Shown here piece by piece: positions 54,037 to 62,836 of a stretch of DNA of 64,000 nt. Within the stretch, counting starts at the first letter, position 1. Every line of letters begins with the position of its first letter. The notes beneath the pieces are model-generated. The model did no database searches. It was not told where the DNA came from and was given only the letters and a program-made list of their open reading frames with translations. The position numbers and the translations under genes were made by a program. This DNA is from Bog-159 sp963785255 (lineage in GTDB: Bacteria > Acidobacteriota > Terriglobia > Bryobacterales > Bryobacteraceae): assembly GCA_963785255.1 (NCBI GenBank), contig CAWAUR010000011.1:1-64000 (forward strand), given 5' to 3'.

Positions 54037-55803
54037 ATGCGCCATCACACGGCGGAGGTTCTCCTCCTCATGTCCACCCTCATCGCCACCGGATGTGGCA
54101 CGCCCGAGCGCAGCTTTCAAAAGCTGGCCGACGAATTTGTCTATTCCACGCTGACCTTCTCGCCTATTTCGGCCACCGCCGCCGGATTGCATCAATATCA
54201 GGGCCAGAATCTGGATGAGCAACTCGACGACATGAGCCCCGCGGCCCTCGACCACCACCGCGAGTATTATCAGCGCTTCCGCGACCGCCTGCAAAACGAA
54301 GTGAAGCCGGATTCGTTATCGGCCGAAGACCGGGCCGATTTTCACATCATGCAGGACCAGGTCGCACTGGCCTTGCTGGATTACGAAGAGACGCAAAGCT
54401 ATCTGCACAACCCGACGCTCTACGTGGAGATGGCCGGCAATGCGTTGTTCACCCCGCTGACGCTGGAATACGCGCCGCTCGACGCCCGCATCCGCCACAT
54501 CATCGCGCGGCTGCAGAAGCTTCCCATGCTGCTCGATCAGGCGCGCACCAATCTGATTTCATCCCCCAGCATTTGGACGAAAGTGGCGGTGGAGGAAAAC
54601 GAAGGCAACATCGCGCTGGTCGACAAAACCATTCGCGCCGCCGTGCCAGCCAATCAGCGCGCCGATTTCGACCGCGCCGCGCGCGCCGCCCTGGACGCCT
54701 TGCACACGTTTCAGGAGTTTATGCAATCGAGCCTGGCTGTCCGCGACGATTACGACTGGCGCCTGGGCCGCGACCACTACACGCGCAAGTTCCGTTACGC
54801 GCTGGCCTGCGGTTCCGATCCTTCCGACGTGCTGGAGAGCGCGGCCCGCAGCCTGCTGGAAGTGCGTGCGCGAATGCTGGGGCTGGCGCTGCCGTTGCAT
54901 GCGAAGTATTTCCCCCAGCATCCCGATCACTCCGATCTGGCCGGCCCGGCGCGTGAGAATCTGGTGATTTCGGAAGTGCTCGAACACATCGCGGACCAGC
55001 ATTCCACGCGTGCCGGCTTTGTCGACGACGCCAAACACGATCTCGACGAAGCCCGCCAGTTTGTGGCGCAGAAACATCTGGTGACGCTGCCGCCGCATTC
55101 CAACTTGCAGGTGATTCCGACGCCGGAGTTCATGCGCGGCATCTACGCCGTGGGCGGTTTCAACCCGGCGCCCGCGCTCGAGCCGCAGTTGGGCGCGTTC
55201 TATTGGATCACTCCCATACCGGTGGAGTGGGATCGCACGCGCATCGAATCGAAGCTGCGCGAGTACAACTTCTACAAGCTGAAGCTGCTGACGTTGCACG
55301 AGGCGATACCCGGACACTACGTGCAGTTCGAATATGCCAATCAGATCCAGCCGGCTACACGCCGCCTGCTGCGCGGGTTATACGGCAATACGCCGTACAT
55401 CGAAGGCTGGGCCGAATACGCCACGCAGACCATGCTCGACCAGGGCTTTCTCGATAATTCGCCCGAGCTGCGGCTCACGTTTCAAAAGGAAGAACTGCGC
55501 GTGGTGGCCAACGCCATTCTCGATATCCGGGTGCAGATGCTGAATATGAGCGACCAGGAAGCACTCGATTTGATGGAGAAGGATACCTTCCAGGAAGCCG
55601 AGGAGGCCACCGCGAAACTGCAGCGCGCCAAGCTTTCGTCGGCGCAGTTGCCGGCGTATTTCGTGGGATGGCGCGGCTGGCTGGCCGTGCGCGACAAGTA
55701 CCGGCAGGCCAAGGGATCTGCATTTCAATTGGAGAGTTTCCACGACGCGGCATTGAAGCAAGGAGCCGTGCCGCTGCCGGAACTTGCTCCGCTGCTGCCG
55801 TAG
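54037..55803 (+). CDS. DUF885 family zinc peptidase-like lipoprotein
   Basis: 588 residues. Lipobox LIATGC near the N-terminus. The DUF885 body includes the zinc motif HEAIPGHYVQ and the downstream Glu in EGWAEYATQTML, as in gluzincin-type peptidases. Likely an envelope peptidase. The TAG stop at 55801-55803 is the start of a family-1 repeat. Confidence 0.88.
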   Translation: MRHHTAEVLLLMSTLIATGCGTPERSFQKLADEFVYSTLTFSPISATAAGLHQYQGQNLDEQLDDMSPAALDHHREYYQRFRDRLQNEVKPDSLSAEDRADFHIMQDQVALALLDYEETQSYLHNPTLYVEMAGNALFTPLTLEYAPLDARIRHIIARLQKLPMLLDQARTNLISSPSIWTKVAVEENEGNIALVDKTIRAAVPANQRADFDRAARAALDALHTFQEFMQSSLAVRDDYDWRLGRDHYTRKFRYALACGSDPSDVLESAARSLLEVRARMLGLALPLHAKYFPQHPDHSDLAGPARENLVISEVLEHIADQHSTRAGFVDDAKHDLDEARQFVAQKHLVTLPPHSNLQVIPTPEFMRGIYAVGGFNPAPALEPQLGAFYWITPIPVEWDRTRIESKLREYNFYKLKLLTLHEAIPGHYVQFEYANQIQPATRRLLRGLYGNTPYIEGWAEYATQTMLDQGFLDNSPELRLTFQKEELRVVANAILDIRVQMLNMSDQEALDLMEKDTFQEAEEATAKLQRAKLSSAQLPAYFVGWRGWLAVRDKYRQAKGSAFQLESFHDAALKQGAVPLPELAPLLP

Positions 55804-56000
55804 GACAGGCCTCCCGGCCTGTCCAAGAAGAGCTAAGCTCGAACCTTGTGGGGCAGACGATCGGTTTGTGTCGTCTGCCGCGCCGCTGAAGGCGGCAGGG
55901 TCGAAAGTGAACAGTATTGGGGCGAGGCTCGCCAAGACAAGCTAATCTCGCCCGAAGAGCGGGCCTACGAGGCCCGCGCAGGCAAAGTGCCTGCCACAAC
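55801..56000. repeat. Cluster of palindromic repeats
   Basis: TAGGACAGGCCTCCCGGCCT at the left supplies the preceding stop. Then TGTGGGGCAGACGATCG, with TCGTCTGCC completing a hairpin (55856-55881), and AGCGGGCCTACGAGGCCCGC with GCAGGCAAAGTGCCTGCC at the right. Confidence 0.85.
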
Positions 56001-56204
56001 CCTTATGTGAATGGTATTGCGCCTACTCCGACTTAGGCGGCAGATCCGACATGGGACGTCCGACGCGGAACTGGCCGCAGAATTTCAGATATCCGATCCA
56101 TTTCGGATCGATCCCCATGGCCTCCACGCCCACGCAGGCTACGCGCCTGGCCCACTTCAATTTTTTACAATACCCGCCCCGTTTGTTTCCGGCAAAATGA
56201 AAGT
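56001..56204 (-). pseudogene. Possible 3' remnant of a gene next to a repeat
   Basis: Minus-strand frame ending at 56023: MGIDPKWIGYLKFCGQFRVG, then RPMSDLPPKSE. The sequence just upstream reads like a degenerate family-1 module (GCGTAGCCTGCGTGGGC). Protein-like but unidentified. Confidence 0.3.
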
Positions 56205-56681
56205 ATGCCAAACACAGTCAAACCAATCCCAGAGGGTTTCGAGGGGGTCACGCCGTACCTGGCCATCAAAGGCGCGGCGGACGCCATCGAGTTCTACAAA
56301 CGCGCGTTCGGCGCGGTGGAAACCATGCGGCTGGCCGGTCCAGATGGCCGCGTGGGCCACGCCGAAATCAAGATCGGCAAAGCTAACATCATGCTGGCGG
56401 ACGAGCACCCGGAAATCGGCTTCCTGAGTCCGCGGACGCTGGGCGGCTCGCCGGTCACCATACACATCTATGTCGAAGATGTCGATCGACTGGCGGCGCA
56501 GGCCGAGGCTGCCGGCGCGAAGGTGCGGCGCGCGGTCGCCGATCAATTCTATGGCGACCGCGGCGGAGCGTTCGAAGATCCGTTCGGCCATGTGTGGTAC
56601 TTCGCCACGCACAAAGAAGATGTGTCCAGCGAAGAGATCGCGCGGCGCGCAGCCGGCAAGCCCGCGGGAGGCCAGTCGTGA
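56205..56681 (+). CDS. VOC (glyoxalase-like) protein
   Basis: 158 residues of PhnB-like VOC type: VTPYLAIKGAADAIEFYKRA, then GHAEIKIGKANIMLADE, VTIHIYVEDVDRLAAQAEA and DPFGHVWYFATHKED. Two beta-alpha-beta-beta-beta modules would form a metal site; substrate unknown. The stop overlaps the next gene (GTGA). Confidence 0.88.
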   Translation: MPNTVKPIPEGFEGVTPYLAIKGAADAIEFYKRAFGAVETMRLAGPDGRVGHAEIKIGKANIMLADEHPEIGFLSPRTLGGSPVTIHIYVEDVDRLAAQAEAAGAKVRRAVADQFYGDRGGAFEDPFGHVWYFATHKEDVSSEEIARRAAGKPAGGQS

Positions 56682-57070
56682 GCAAGCCTGCCGGGTACCA
56701 CACCATCACGCCGTACCTGATGATTCGCGATGCGGCGAATGCCATTGAGTTTTATAAGACGGCGTTCGGCGCCACCGAGGTGATGCGGCATCTGCATCCG
56801 GACGGCCGCGTGCAGCACGCCGAAATCCTCATCGGCGATTCGCACGTGATGATCGGCGATGAAAACCCTATGTTTCCCGAACTGCGCAGCGTGCAAGCCT
56901 TCGGCGGGTCGCCCATGAACATGTTTTTGTACGTGGACGATGCGGACGCGGCGGTCAAGCAGGCGCAAGACGCGGGCGCCAAGCTCATCACGGAGGTCGA
57001 GGACAAGCCGTACGGCCGTTCGGGCGGCGTGCAGGACCCATACGGTCTCAAGTGGTGGATCACCAGTTAA
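56678..57070 (+). CDS. VOC (glyoxalase-like) protein, tandem paralogue
   Basis: 130 residues: HTITPYLMIRDAANAIEFYK, VQHAEILIGDSHVMIGDE, MFLYVDDADAAVKQAQDAGA and DPYGLKWWIT. GTG start with GGGAGG upstream, overlapping the previous stop by four bases. Close paralogue of its neighbour. Confidence 0.87.
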   Translation: MSKPAGYHTITPYLMIRDAANAIEFYKTAFGATEVMRHLHPDGRVQHAEILIGDSHVMIGDENPMFPELRSVQAFGGSPMNMFLYVDDADAAVKQAQDAGAKLITEVEDKPYGRSGGVQDPYGLKWWITS

Positions 57071-57129
57071 GCCGGCCTGGAACCGGCGACAAGTAACTGG
57101 ACAGGCGCGCGCGGCGTCCAGTCGATTTG

Positions 57130-57864
57130 ATGCGCTTTCATTTACTGCTATTCGCCGCGCTCCTGTGCGCCAAACAAGCCGGAGCGGAAGATTTCGAGCT
57201 GAAGATTCCGCCGGTTTCGACTTCGCTCGACGTGAAGGGTCAGCCGGTAAAGATTACCGCGTGGGGCACGGTGGCGAGCGCTCCGCAGGGCCTGTTCAAG
57301 CTGTCGCTGACGGCGGATCTGAGCGATGTGCAAGCCAATATCGGCGCGTTGCTGGCTGCCCAACTCAATCGTTCAGATCGCTGCGGCGAGCGGCTGACGG
57401 TGGAAAGCGCCACGCTGATTCCGGCTTCGCCGGCCGCGATCCTGACCGCGCACGTGCATTATGAGCGCTTCGCCTGCATCAAGGCGCTGGGCAGGAATGC
57501 GGCTACCAGGCTGGTGGGCGGCAATGCGGTGATCGAAGTGAAACTGACGCCCTCGATTACGGCGGATGGGATCTCCGTGGCTTCGGAGGTTCGCAAAATC
57601 GACGCGGATGGATCGTTGGGCGAGGTGCTGCAGTCAGGTTCGCTAGGCGCGGCTATTAAGGAGAAGATCGCGAGCAGCGTGGAATCGTCGCTGCGCAAGG
57701 GGCTGGATTTGAAATCTACGCTGCCGCCGGAATTGGCTTCGGCGGCCGTTTTGCGCGGGGCGCGGTTTAGCAGCGCGCCGGAAGGGCGACTTTGGTTCTC
57801 TGTCGATGGCGAAGTGCACGTCAGCGCAGGACAGCTTCAGTCGCTACAACTGAAACGGCGATAG
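57130..57864 (+). CDS. Exported hypothetical protein
   Basis: 244 residues. Signal peptide (RFHLLLFAALLCAKQAGAED). The mature part is beta-rich with GTVASAPQGLFKLSLTADLS and a C-terminal helical stretch (SLGAAIKEKIASSVESSLRK). Two Cys. No family recognised. Alone, followed by a family-1 repeat. Confidence 0.65.
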   Translation: MRFHLLLFAALLCAKQAGAEDFELKIPPVSTSLDVKGQPVKITAWGTVASAPQGLFKLSLTADLSDVQANIGALLAAQLNRSDRCGERLTVESATLIPASPAAILTAHVHYERFACIKALGRNAATRLVGGNAVIEVKLTPSITADGISVASEVRKIDADGSLGEVLQSGSLGAAIKEKIASSVESSLRKGLDLKSTLPPELASAAVLRGARFSSAPEGRLWFSVDGEVHVSAGQLQSLQLKRR

Positions 57865-57871
57865 GGCTCCA

Positions 57872-57916
57872 GCAGGCGGCCTACGAGGCCGCCGCAGGCT
57901 ACGAGCCTGCCCCACA
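57872..57916. repeat. Mosaic palindromic repeat (family 1)
   Basis: AGGCGGCCTACGAGGCCGCC and GCAGGCTACGAGCCTGCCCC followed by ACA. Confidence 0.87.
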
Positions 57917-57972
57917 ATTTTGAGAGAAAAAATGCGGGTCGCGGCCACCCTTATGGTTCACGGAGGCGATCA

Positions 57973-58164
57973 ATGAAACAAACTGTGCGGAACGCCACAA
58001 AATCGTGCGATCAACTGACTCTGCCGGGTGCGGCCGGGCCAAAACGACAACAGCGGATAGCTACCCGCGCCTATCGCTTGTGGCTGGCCCGGGGCTTTCG
58101 CAACGGATCGCCACAGGAGGATTGGCTGCGGGCGCAAAGGGAAGTGGCCATGGCCCCGCGCTAG
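57973..58164 (+). CDS. DUF2934 protein
   Basis: 63 residues. The C-terminal half, RIATRAYRLWLARGFRNGSP and QEDWLRAQREV, is DUF2934, a short domain common in acidobacteria. GGAGGCGATCA precedes the ATG. Function unknown. Converges with the VWFA gene. Confidence 0.83.
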   Translation: MKQTVRNATKSCDQLTLPGAAGPKRQQRIATRAYRLWLARGFRNGSPQEDWLRAQREVAMAPR

Positions 58165-58165
58165 C

Positions 58166-60439
58166 TTACGGAGCCACGGTATACGACACAGTCTCGGAAG
58201 TGGACTCGAAACCCTGCCGCGCCGTAATTTTGATTTCGCACTTGCCGGGCCGCGTCTGGGCGTTCACCACCATGGGAATCGCGCCGGTGGGGTCGGGCGC
58301 CGGAAGATCCTGGTCCTTCGACTCCAGTTCTTCGCCGCCCGCGAAAAACTCCACCCGAATTTTGGGAGGCTCCTGCAGCAGCTTGTCCGGATACACCACG
58401 AAATAGATCGCCGGTTTCGCCGAAGCCTTCAGAGATCCATCGAGCAGCGGCACCACATCGCGCCCCTGGATCAGGAAGGGGTCGTTGGCATCCGCATCGG
58501 CGGTCAGCGGATCGGCGCGCGATACCATGATCAGGCTGCTGAGTCCTACGCCCTTCTGGACGGGGCTTTCAAGCGATACCGTGCTGGTGCTGGCGCGCTT
58601 CGCCTCGCGGTCGAACAGCACGCTCTCCACCGTGTAATGGCCGGGCGGCAGATTGAAGGCGTGGGTATAATCGATGGGCGCGGCCTGGATTGCGGCCAAC
58701 TGTTCGTCAGGCACCAGGTAAGGAATATCCTGCCCGAACTTATCCACGATGTTTCCGCTGGAGTCTTTCACCACGGCAAACAGCGCGACGTGCAGCAGGT
58801 GTTTCTTCAAAGCCGGCTGCGGCGTGGCGGTGAGGCCGGCGGCCGGCACTTCGAATACCACGGCCGCTTGGGAACTCGAACTGCCCGGCCGGAAGCGATA
58901 CGCGGCCGTGCGGAAATCGAAGGCGTGCGGCAAGGTGTTGGTGTTCAGCGTCACCAATCCAGCCACTTCGTATGGTTGTAACTGAGGACCTCCGAAATCG
59001 GGTACGGCGAAATAGCCGCCGCGGTTCTCCACCCTCCAATCGGCGTGCGCCAGCTTTACCTCGATTTTGCGGAAGTGCCCATCGTATTTATCCGACGACG
59101 GATGATAATCGGCTTCGTAGTGGGTATCCGCGTCCTGGACAATTTGCTCGAAAGGTTTTTGCAGGTCGTTCGTATTGGCCACCAGGAAGCCCCCCGTGCC
59201 CTCGGCCAGCGCGCGCAACGGCGCCTGTGTGTCGGAGGTGCGCACCGCGTCATATTGATAGTCGCCCTGCCGGCTGTGTTCCGCGAGGACGCCAGACGTT
59301 CCCATGGAACTAAGATTTGGCTGCGTGCTTTGCGTGTTACCCCCCGGTGACATCGGGGACGCTTGGGGGCTCGCGGGATTCACGATTTGTTGCTGCTGGC
59401 TGAGCGCGACGACGTGCTGCATGGCCATGGAGGACGCCTGCGCCGTAGAGGTTAGATTCAGGCCGTTCGCGTCGAAGGCGTAGACGCTCAGGTCAGCCAG
59501 GTTGGCTTTGTCGAGTATGGCTTGAAATCGATCGGGATCGCCCGTGGTAGTGAGTCCCGCGCTGAGCAACAGCACGGTCTTGTGGCCCGGAAACGCCGCC
59601 AACTGGCGCACCAGCAAATTGATCTGATCCATTTGCCGCGCGCCCTCGACGCCGATGAATTGCTCGCGCTGCAGCACCAGATCGCCGCGCTGCGCATTGG
59701 CCGCAGGACTGTTATCCACGTCGGCCCCTACGATCGCCGTGGGAGCCAGCGATCCGGTGGTAGAGAGATCGCGCGAACCGCCGCCTCTTCCGCCCGGACT
59801 TACGAAGCCTACTATCCATTGCACGTTGGGGGTGGAGTTCTCGACGGCCTCGGTGGCGCGGGTGATATCGACGGTCGATCCCACAAACGCGTTGTTAGCC
59901 GCGCGCAGCAGCTCTTCGGGGTTGGTGGTGAAGGCGTGCAGTGGCGTGAGCCGCGAATCCAGGTTGAAGATTCCCACCCAGGTTCCGGGCGGCAATTCGT
60001 TTTTGACGAACTGCTCGATGGCCGCAATGGCCCACTTGCGCGCGCTGGCGTCCAGGTTATGAAAGACGATGCACATCAGGCTAGGGCTGTGCAGGGGCAG
60101 CGGCGCGTTCTCCGGACGGCCGGTTCCGGCCTGATCCTGCGCATCGGGCTGAGAGGGCTGGGCCGGCTTGGGGGGCGCGCCGGTAACCAGGCGCAGGCTT
60201 TTTATCTGCTGCTTCACGCCGTCTTCGTAGATCTCCACGTCGCCCGGTTTCAGATTTTTGATGAGCTTGCCTCGCTTGTCGCGCACCGTCAGATCGAGCG
60301 CGACCTCATTGACCGTCGCATGGATAGTTTGGGTGGGTTCGGCGGGTGGGGCATTCTGCGCCGCGTTTTGCGCCAGAACGGGCTGAGAGCATGTGATACA
60401 AAACACCCATCCGAACAGCGCCGGAAAGAGCCTTGGCAT
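58166..60439 (-). CDS. VWFA-related secreted protein (acidobacterial type)
   Basis: 757 residues. Signal peptide (FGWVFCITCSQPVLAQ), then VNEVALDLTVRDKRGKLIKN and LKPGDVEIYEDGVKQQIKSL, the opening of VWFA-related acidobacterial proteins (TIGR03436). The vWA-like part spans about 120-330 (HNLDASARKWAIAAIEQF, HKTVLLLSAGLTTTGDPDRF), followed by a Gln/Ser/Pro-rich insert and a C-terminal beta-rich domain. Role unknown; these paralogues are numerous in Solibacter-type genomes. Confidence 0.85.
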   Translation of the reverse strand: MPRLFPALFGWVFCITCSQPVLAQNAAQNAPPAEPTQTIHATVNEVALDLTVRDKRGKLIKNLKPGDVEIYEDGVKQQIKSLRLVTGAPPKPAQPSQPDAQDQAGTGRPENAPLPLHSPSLMCIVFHNLDASARKWAIAAIEQFVKNELPPGTWVGIFNLDSRLTPLHAFTTNPEELLRAANNAFVGSTVDITRATEAVENSTPNVQWIVGFVSPGGRGGGSRDLSTTGSLAPTAIVGADVDNSPAANAQRGDLVLQREQFIGVEGARQMDQINLLVRQLAAFPGHKTVLLLSAGLTTTGDPDRFQAILDKANLADLSVYAFDANGLNLTSTAQASSMAMQHVVALSQQQQIVNPASPQASPMSPGGNTQSTQPNLSSMGTSGVLAEHSRQGDYQYDAVRTSDTQAPLRALAEGTGGFLVANTNDLQKPFEQIVQDADTHYEADYHPSSDKYDGHFRKIEVKLAHADWRVENRGGYFAVPDFGGPQLQPYEVAGLVTLNTNTLPHAFDFRTAAYRFRPGSSSSQAAVVFEVPAAGLTATPQPALKKHLLHVALFAVVKDSSGNIVDKFGQDIPYLVPDEQLAAIQAAPIDYTHAFNLPPGHYTVESVLFDREAKRASTSTVSLESPVQKGVGLSSLIMVSRADPLTADADANDPFLIQGRDVVPLLDGSLKASAKPAIYFVVYPDKLLQEPPKIRVEFFAGGEELESKDQDLPAPDPTGAIPMVVNAQTRPGKCEIKITARQGFESTSETVSYTVAP

Positions 60440-60456
60440 GGGCTAACGCCTCCCAT

Positions 60457-60780
60457 TCACTTTAGCTCAATGACGATAGTCCGGTAGGGCTTGTTACCTT
60501 TGTTCACCAGTTGCGGCGCATCTTCGCCGGCGGTGTGCCAGATCACATCGCCGGATTTACGCTCCTGGATGGTTTTGGCGCCTGTTTTGGGGTCGGTGCG
60601 TTCGTAACGGCAATCGTCGATAAACACGATTACCTGATCGTGGGCGCGGACTCCGCGCTCGCGCACGGCTTCCGGCGCCGAGGTAATTTCGGTGACGTGC
60701 ACGCGGGCGTTGTCCAGTTTCACCGTTGACGGCAGGGAAGCCCATGCCAGACCTGCAATTAGCCATACCAGTCGCTTCAT
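60457..60780 (-). CDS. Cupin-like small exported protein
   Basis: 107 residues. Signal peptide, then VKLDNARVHVTEITSAPEAV, ERKSGDVIWHTAGEDAPQLV and KPYRTIVIELK: a short cupin barrel as seen in many acidobacterial small proteins, with only one candidate His ligand. AAGGAGGAG before the ATG. It starts 17 bp upstream of the VWFA gene on the same strand; the two form a pair. Confidence 0.72.
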   Translation of the reverse strand: MKRLVWLIAGLAWASLPSTVKLDNARVHVTEITSAPEAVRERGVRAHDQVIVFIDDCRYERTDPKTGAKTIQERKSGDVIWHTAGEDAPQLVNKGNKPYRTIVIELK

Positions 60781-60808
60781 AACTCCTCCTTGGCTTATGA
60801 TACGCGCT

Positions 60809-60898
60809 GTGGGGCAGGCACTTTGCCTGCGCGGGCCTCGTAGGCCCGCTCAACGGCCGAACAGCGCTGGCCGGGACAGGCCAGGAGGCCTGTCCTAC
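60809..60898. repeat. Mosaic palindromic repeat (family 1)
   Basis: TGTGGGGCAGGCACTTTGCC, then GCGGGCCTCGTAGGCCCGC, then GGGACAGGCCAGGAGGCCTG and TCCTACC. All three modules present, between the divergent cupin-like gene and glgC. Confidence 0.9.
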
Positions 60899-60952
60899 CT
60901 TGGCGCATCTTTCCATCGCGGCGCGCGCCTGCTAGGATATCACTTAAAACCT

Positions 60953-62206
60953 ATGCGACTACGCGTACTGGGAATCGTGCTGGCCGGAGGAAAGGGTACC
61001 AGGCTGTACCCGTTGACCAAGGAGCGCGCCAAACCGGCGGTCCCCTTTGGCGGCAAGTATCGCATCATCGATTTCGTCCTGAGCAACTTTATCAACTCAG
61101 GCATCTATTCGATCTACGTGCTGACGCAGTTCAAGAGCCAGTCGCTGCTGCAGCACTTGAGCGAGGGATGGCAATTCGGCGGACTGCTGAAGACGCAGTT
61201 CATCATCCCGGTGCCGGCGCAGATGCGCTCGGCGGGCGAGACCTGGTATCAAGGCACGGCCGACGCCATTTATCAGAACATCAACCTGGTGGAGCAGGCC
61301 GACCCGCACGTGGTGGCCATTTTTGGCGGCGACCATATCTACCGCATGAACATCAACAGCATGATCGAGTACCACGAGCAGAAGAGCGCCAGCGTAACGG
61401 TGGCCGCCATACCCGTGGAGAAGAAGTTCGCCACCGAATTGGGCGTCCTCGAAACCGCTCCCGACGGGCGCATCGTTGCGTTCCATGAAAAGCGGGCGGA
61501 TGCCCCCACTATTCCGGGCGATCCGGAGCATGTCTACGCCTCCATGGGCAATTACGTTTTCTCGACGCGGACCTTGCTGCGCGAGTTGTACGAGGACGCC
61601 ACCAACGAGGCCAGCTCGCACGATTTCGGCCACGATATTCTGCCCAAACTGGCGGGTAAATCCGAGATGTTCGCCTACGATTTCCAGAGCAACCGCATTC
61701 CCGGCGAAGCGCCGGATGGGGCGGCTTATTGGCGCGACGTGGGAACCATCGACGCCTATTACGACGCGAACATGGATCTGCGCACCGTGAAGCCCGCGCT
61801 GAATCTCTACAACCGGAAATGGCCGCTGCGCACCGCCAGTTATCCGGAGCCGCCCGCGAAATTCACCTTCGACGACGAAAACCGCCGTGGCGAGGCGATC
61901 GATTCCATCTGTTCCGGGGGATGCATTCTGTCCGGCGGCGCGGTGAAGAACTCAGTGCTGTTCCGCGGCGTGAAGGTGCATGCCGGCGCGCTGGTGGAAG
62001 ATTGCCTGATTCTGGATAACTGCGATATTGGACGCCGCGCCCGCGTGCGCCGCGCGATCCTGGATAAGAACGTGCGCGTGCCCGCGGACGCTGTCATCGG
62101 CTACGATCTGGAGCAGGATCGCCGCTTTCATCACGTCACCGACTCGGGCATTGTAGTGGTGGAAGGCAATCGTTCGCAAGTGGATGTATCCACATTAGTG
62201 GTGTAG
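60953..62206 (+). CDS. glgC: Glucose-1-phosphate adenylyltransferase
   Basis: 417 residues: LGIVLAGGKGTRLYPLTKER, FGGKYRIIDFVLSNFINSGI, QGTADAIYQNINLVEQ, IFGGDHIYRMN and a C-terminal left-handed beta-helix (CILSGGAVKNSVLFRG). Makes ADP-glucose for glycogen. The upstream extension of the frame is the family-1 repeat; the true ATG is at 60953, with only a weak AGGA. No glgA or glgB nearby. Confidence 0.95.
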   Translation: MRLRVLGIVLAGGKGTRLYPLTKERAKPAVPFGGKYRIIDFVLSNFINSGIYSIYVLTQFKSQSLLQHLSEGWQFGGLLKTQFIIPVPAQMRSAGETWYQGTADAIYQNINLVEQADPHVVAIFGGDHIYRMNINSMIEYHEQKSASVTVAAIPVEKKFATELGVLETAPDGRIVAFHEKRADAPTIPGDPEHVYASMGNYVFSTRTLLRELYEDATNEASSHDFGHDILPKLAGKSEMFAYDFQSNRIPGEAPDGAAYWRDVGTIDAYYDANMDLRTVKPALNLYNRKWPLRTASYPEPPAKFTFDDENRRGEAIDSICSGGCILSGGAVKNSVLFRGVKVHAGALVEDCLILDNCDIGRRARVRRAILDKNVRVPADAVIGYDLEQDRRFHHVTDSGIVVVEGNRSQVDVSTLVV

Positions 62207-62221
62207 CCGCCTGCCCCACAA

Positions 62222-62821
62222 ATGGAACAGCAAGTCCTCAACTGGATCTCGCACTATGGCTATCCGGCGATCTTTTGCCTGTTGATGCTAGGCATTGTGG
62301 GCTTGCCCGTTCCCGACGAGACGCTACTTACGTTCACCGGATACTTGATCTTCTCGCATCATTTCAAGCTGGCGCCGGCTTTCCTGACCGTGTTAGCGGG
62401 CACCATGTGCGGTATCACCGTGAGTTACACGCTGGGCCGGACCTTTGGCCTGGCGCTGATTCACCGGTTTGGCAAATACATCCACCTGACTGAGGAGCGG
62501 CTGGCCAAAGCGCACCGGTTCTTCGAGCGCGTGGGACATTGGAGTCTGACGTTCGGTTACTTCGTGCCGGGCGTGCGACATCTGACGGCTTATGCGGCGG
62601 GGGTGTCGTATGTGGAGCCGCATATCTTCGCGCTGTTTGCTTACTTAGGCGCGTTCCTGTGGGCTACAACGTTTGTGTCGCTGGGTTACTTCTTGGGCGA
62701 ACGGTGGCAGGTGGTTTCGGCGCAGATCCATCATCATTTAGTGATTGCGTCGTTGGTGGCCGGCGGACTTATCGCGATTTATCTGGTGTGGCGGAAGGTG
62801 CGGAGGAGACCGGTGGAGTGA
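62222..62821 (+). CDS. DedA-family membrane protein
   Basis: 199 residues. Membrane segments with the DedA signatures LGIVGLPVPDETLLTFTGYL and FFERVGHWSLTFGYFVPGVR, the latter with the conserved Arg. DedA proteins are lipid scramblase/transporter-like inner membrane proteins. No ribosome-binding site; GCCTGCCCCACA just before the ATG is a repeat piece. Confidence 0.87.
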   Translation: MEQQVLNWISHYGYPAIFCLLMLGIVGLPVPDETLLTFTGYLIFSHHFKLAPAFLTVLAGTMCGITVSYTLGRTFGLALIHRFGKYIHLTEERLAKAHRFFERVGHWSLTFGYFVPGVRHLTAYAAGVSYVEPHIFALFAYLGAFLWATTFVSLGYFLGERWQVVSAQIHHHLVIASLVAGGLIAIYLVWRKVRRRPVE

Positions 62822-62836
62822 CCGCGCGACGATACT

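Noticed and set aside
60692..62206. 504-codon frame for glgC
   Set aside because: The N-terminal extension is the family-1 repeat and the antisense of the cupin-like gene; the known GlgC start lies at 60953.
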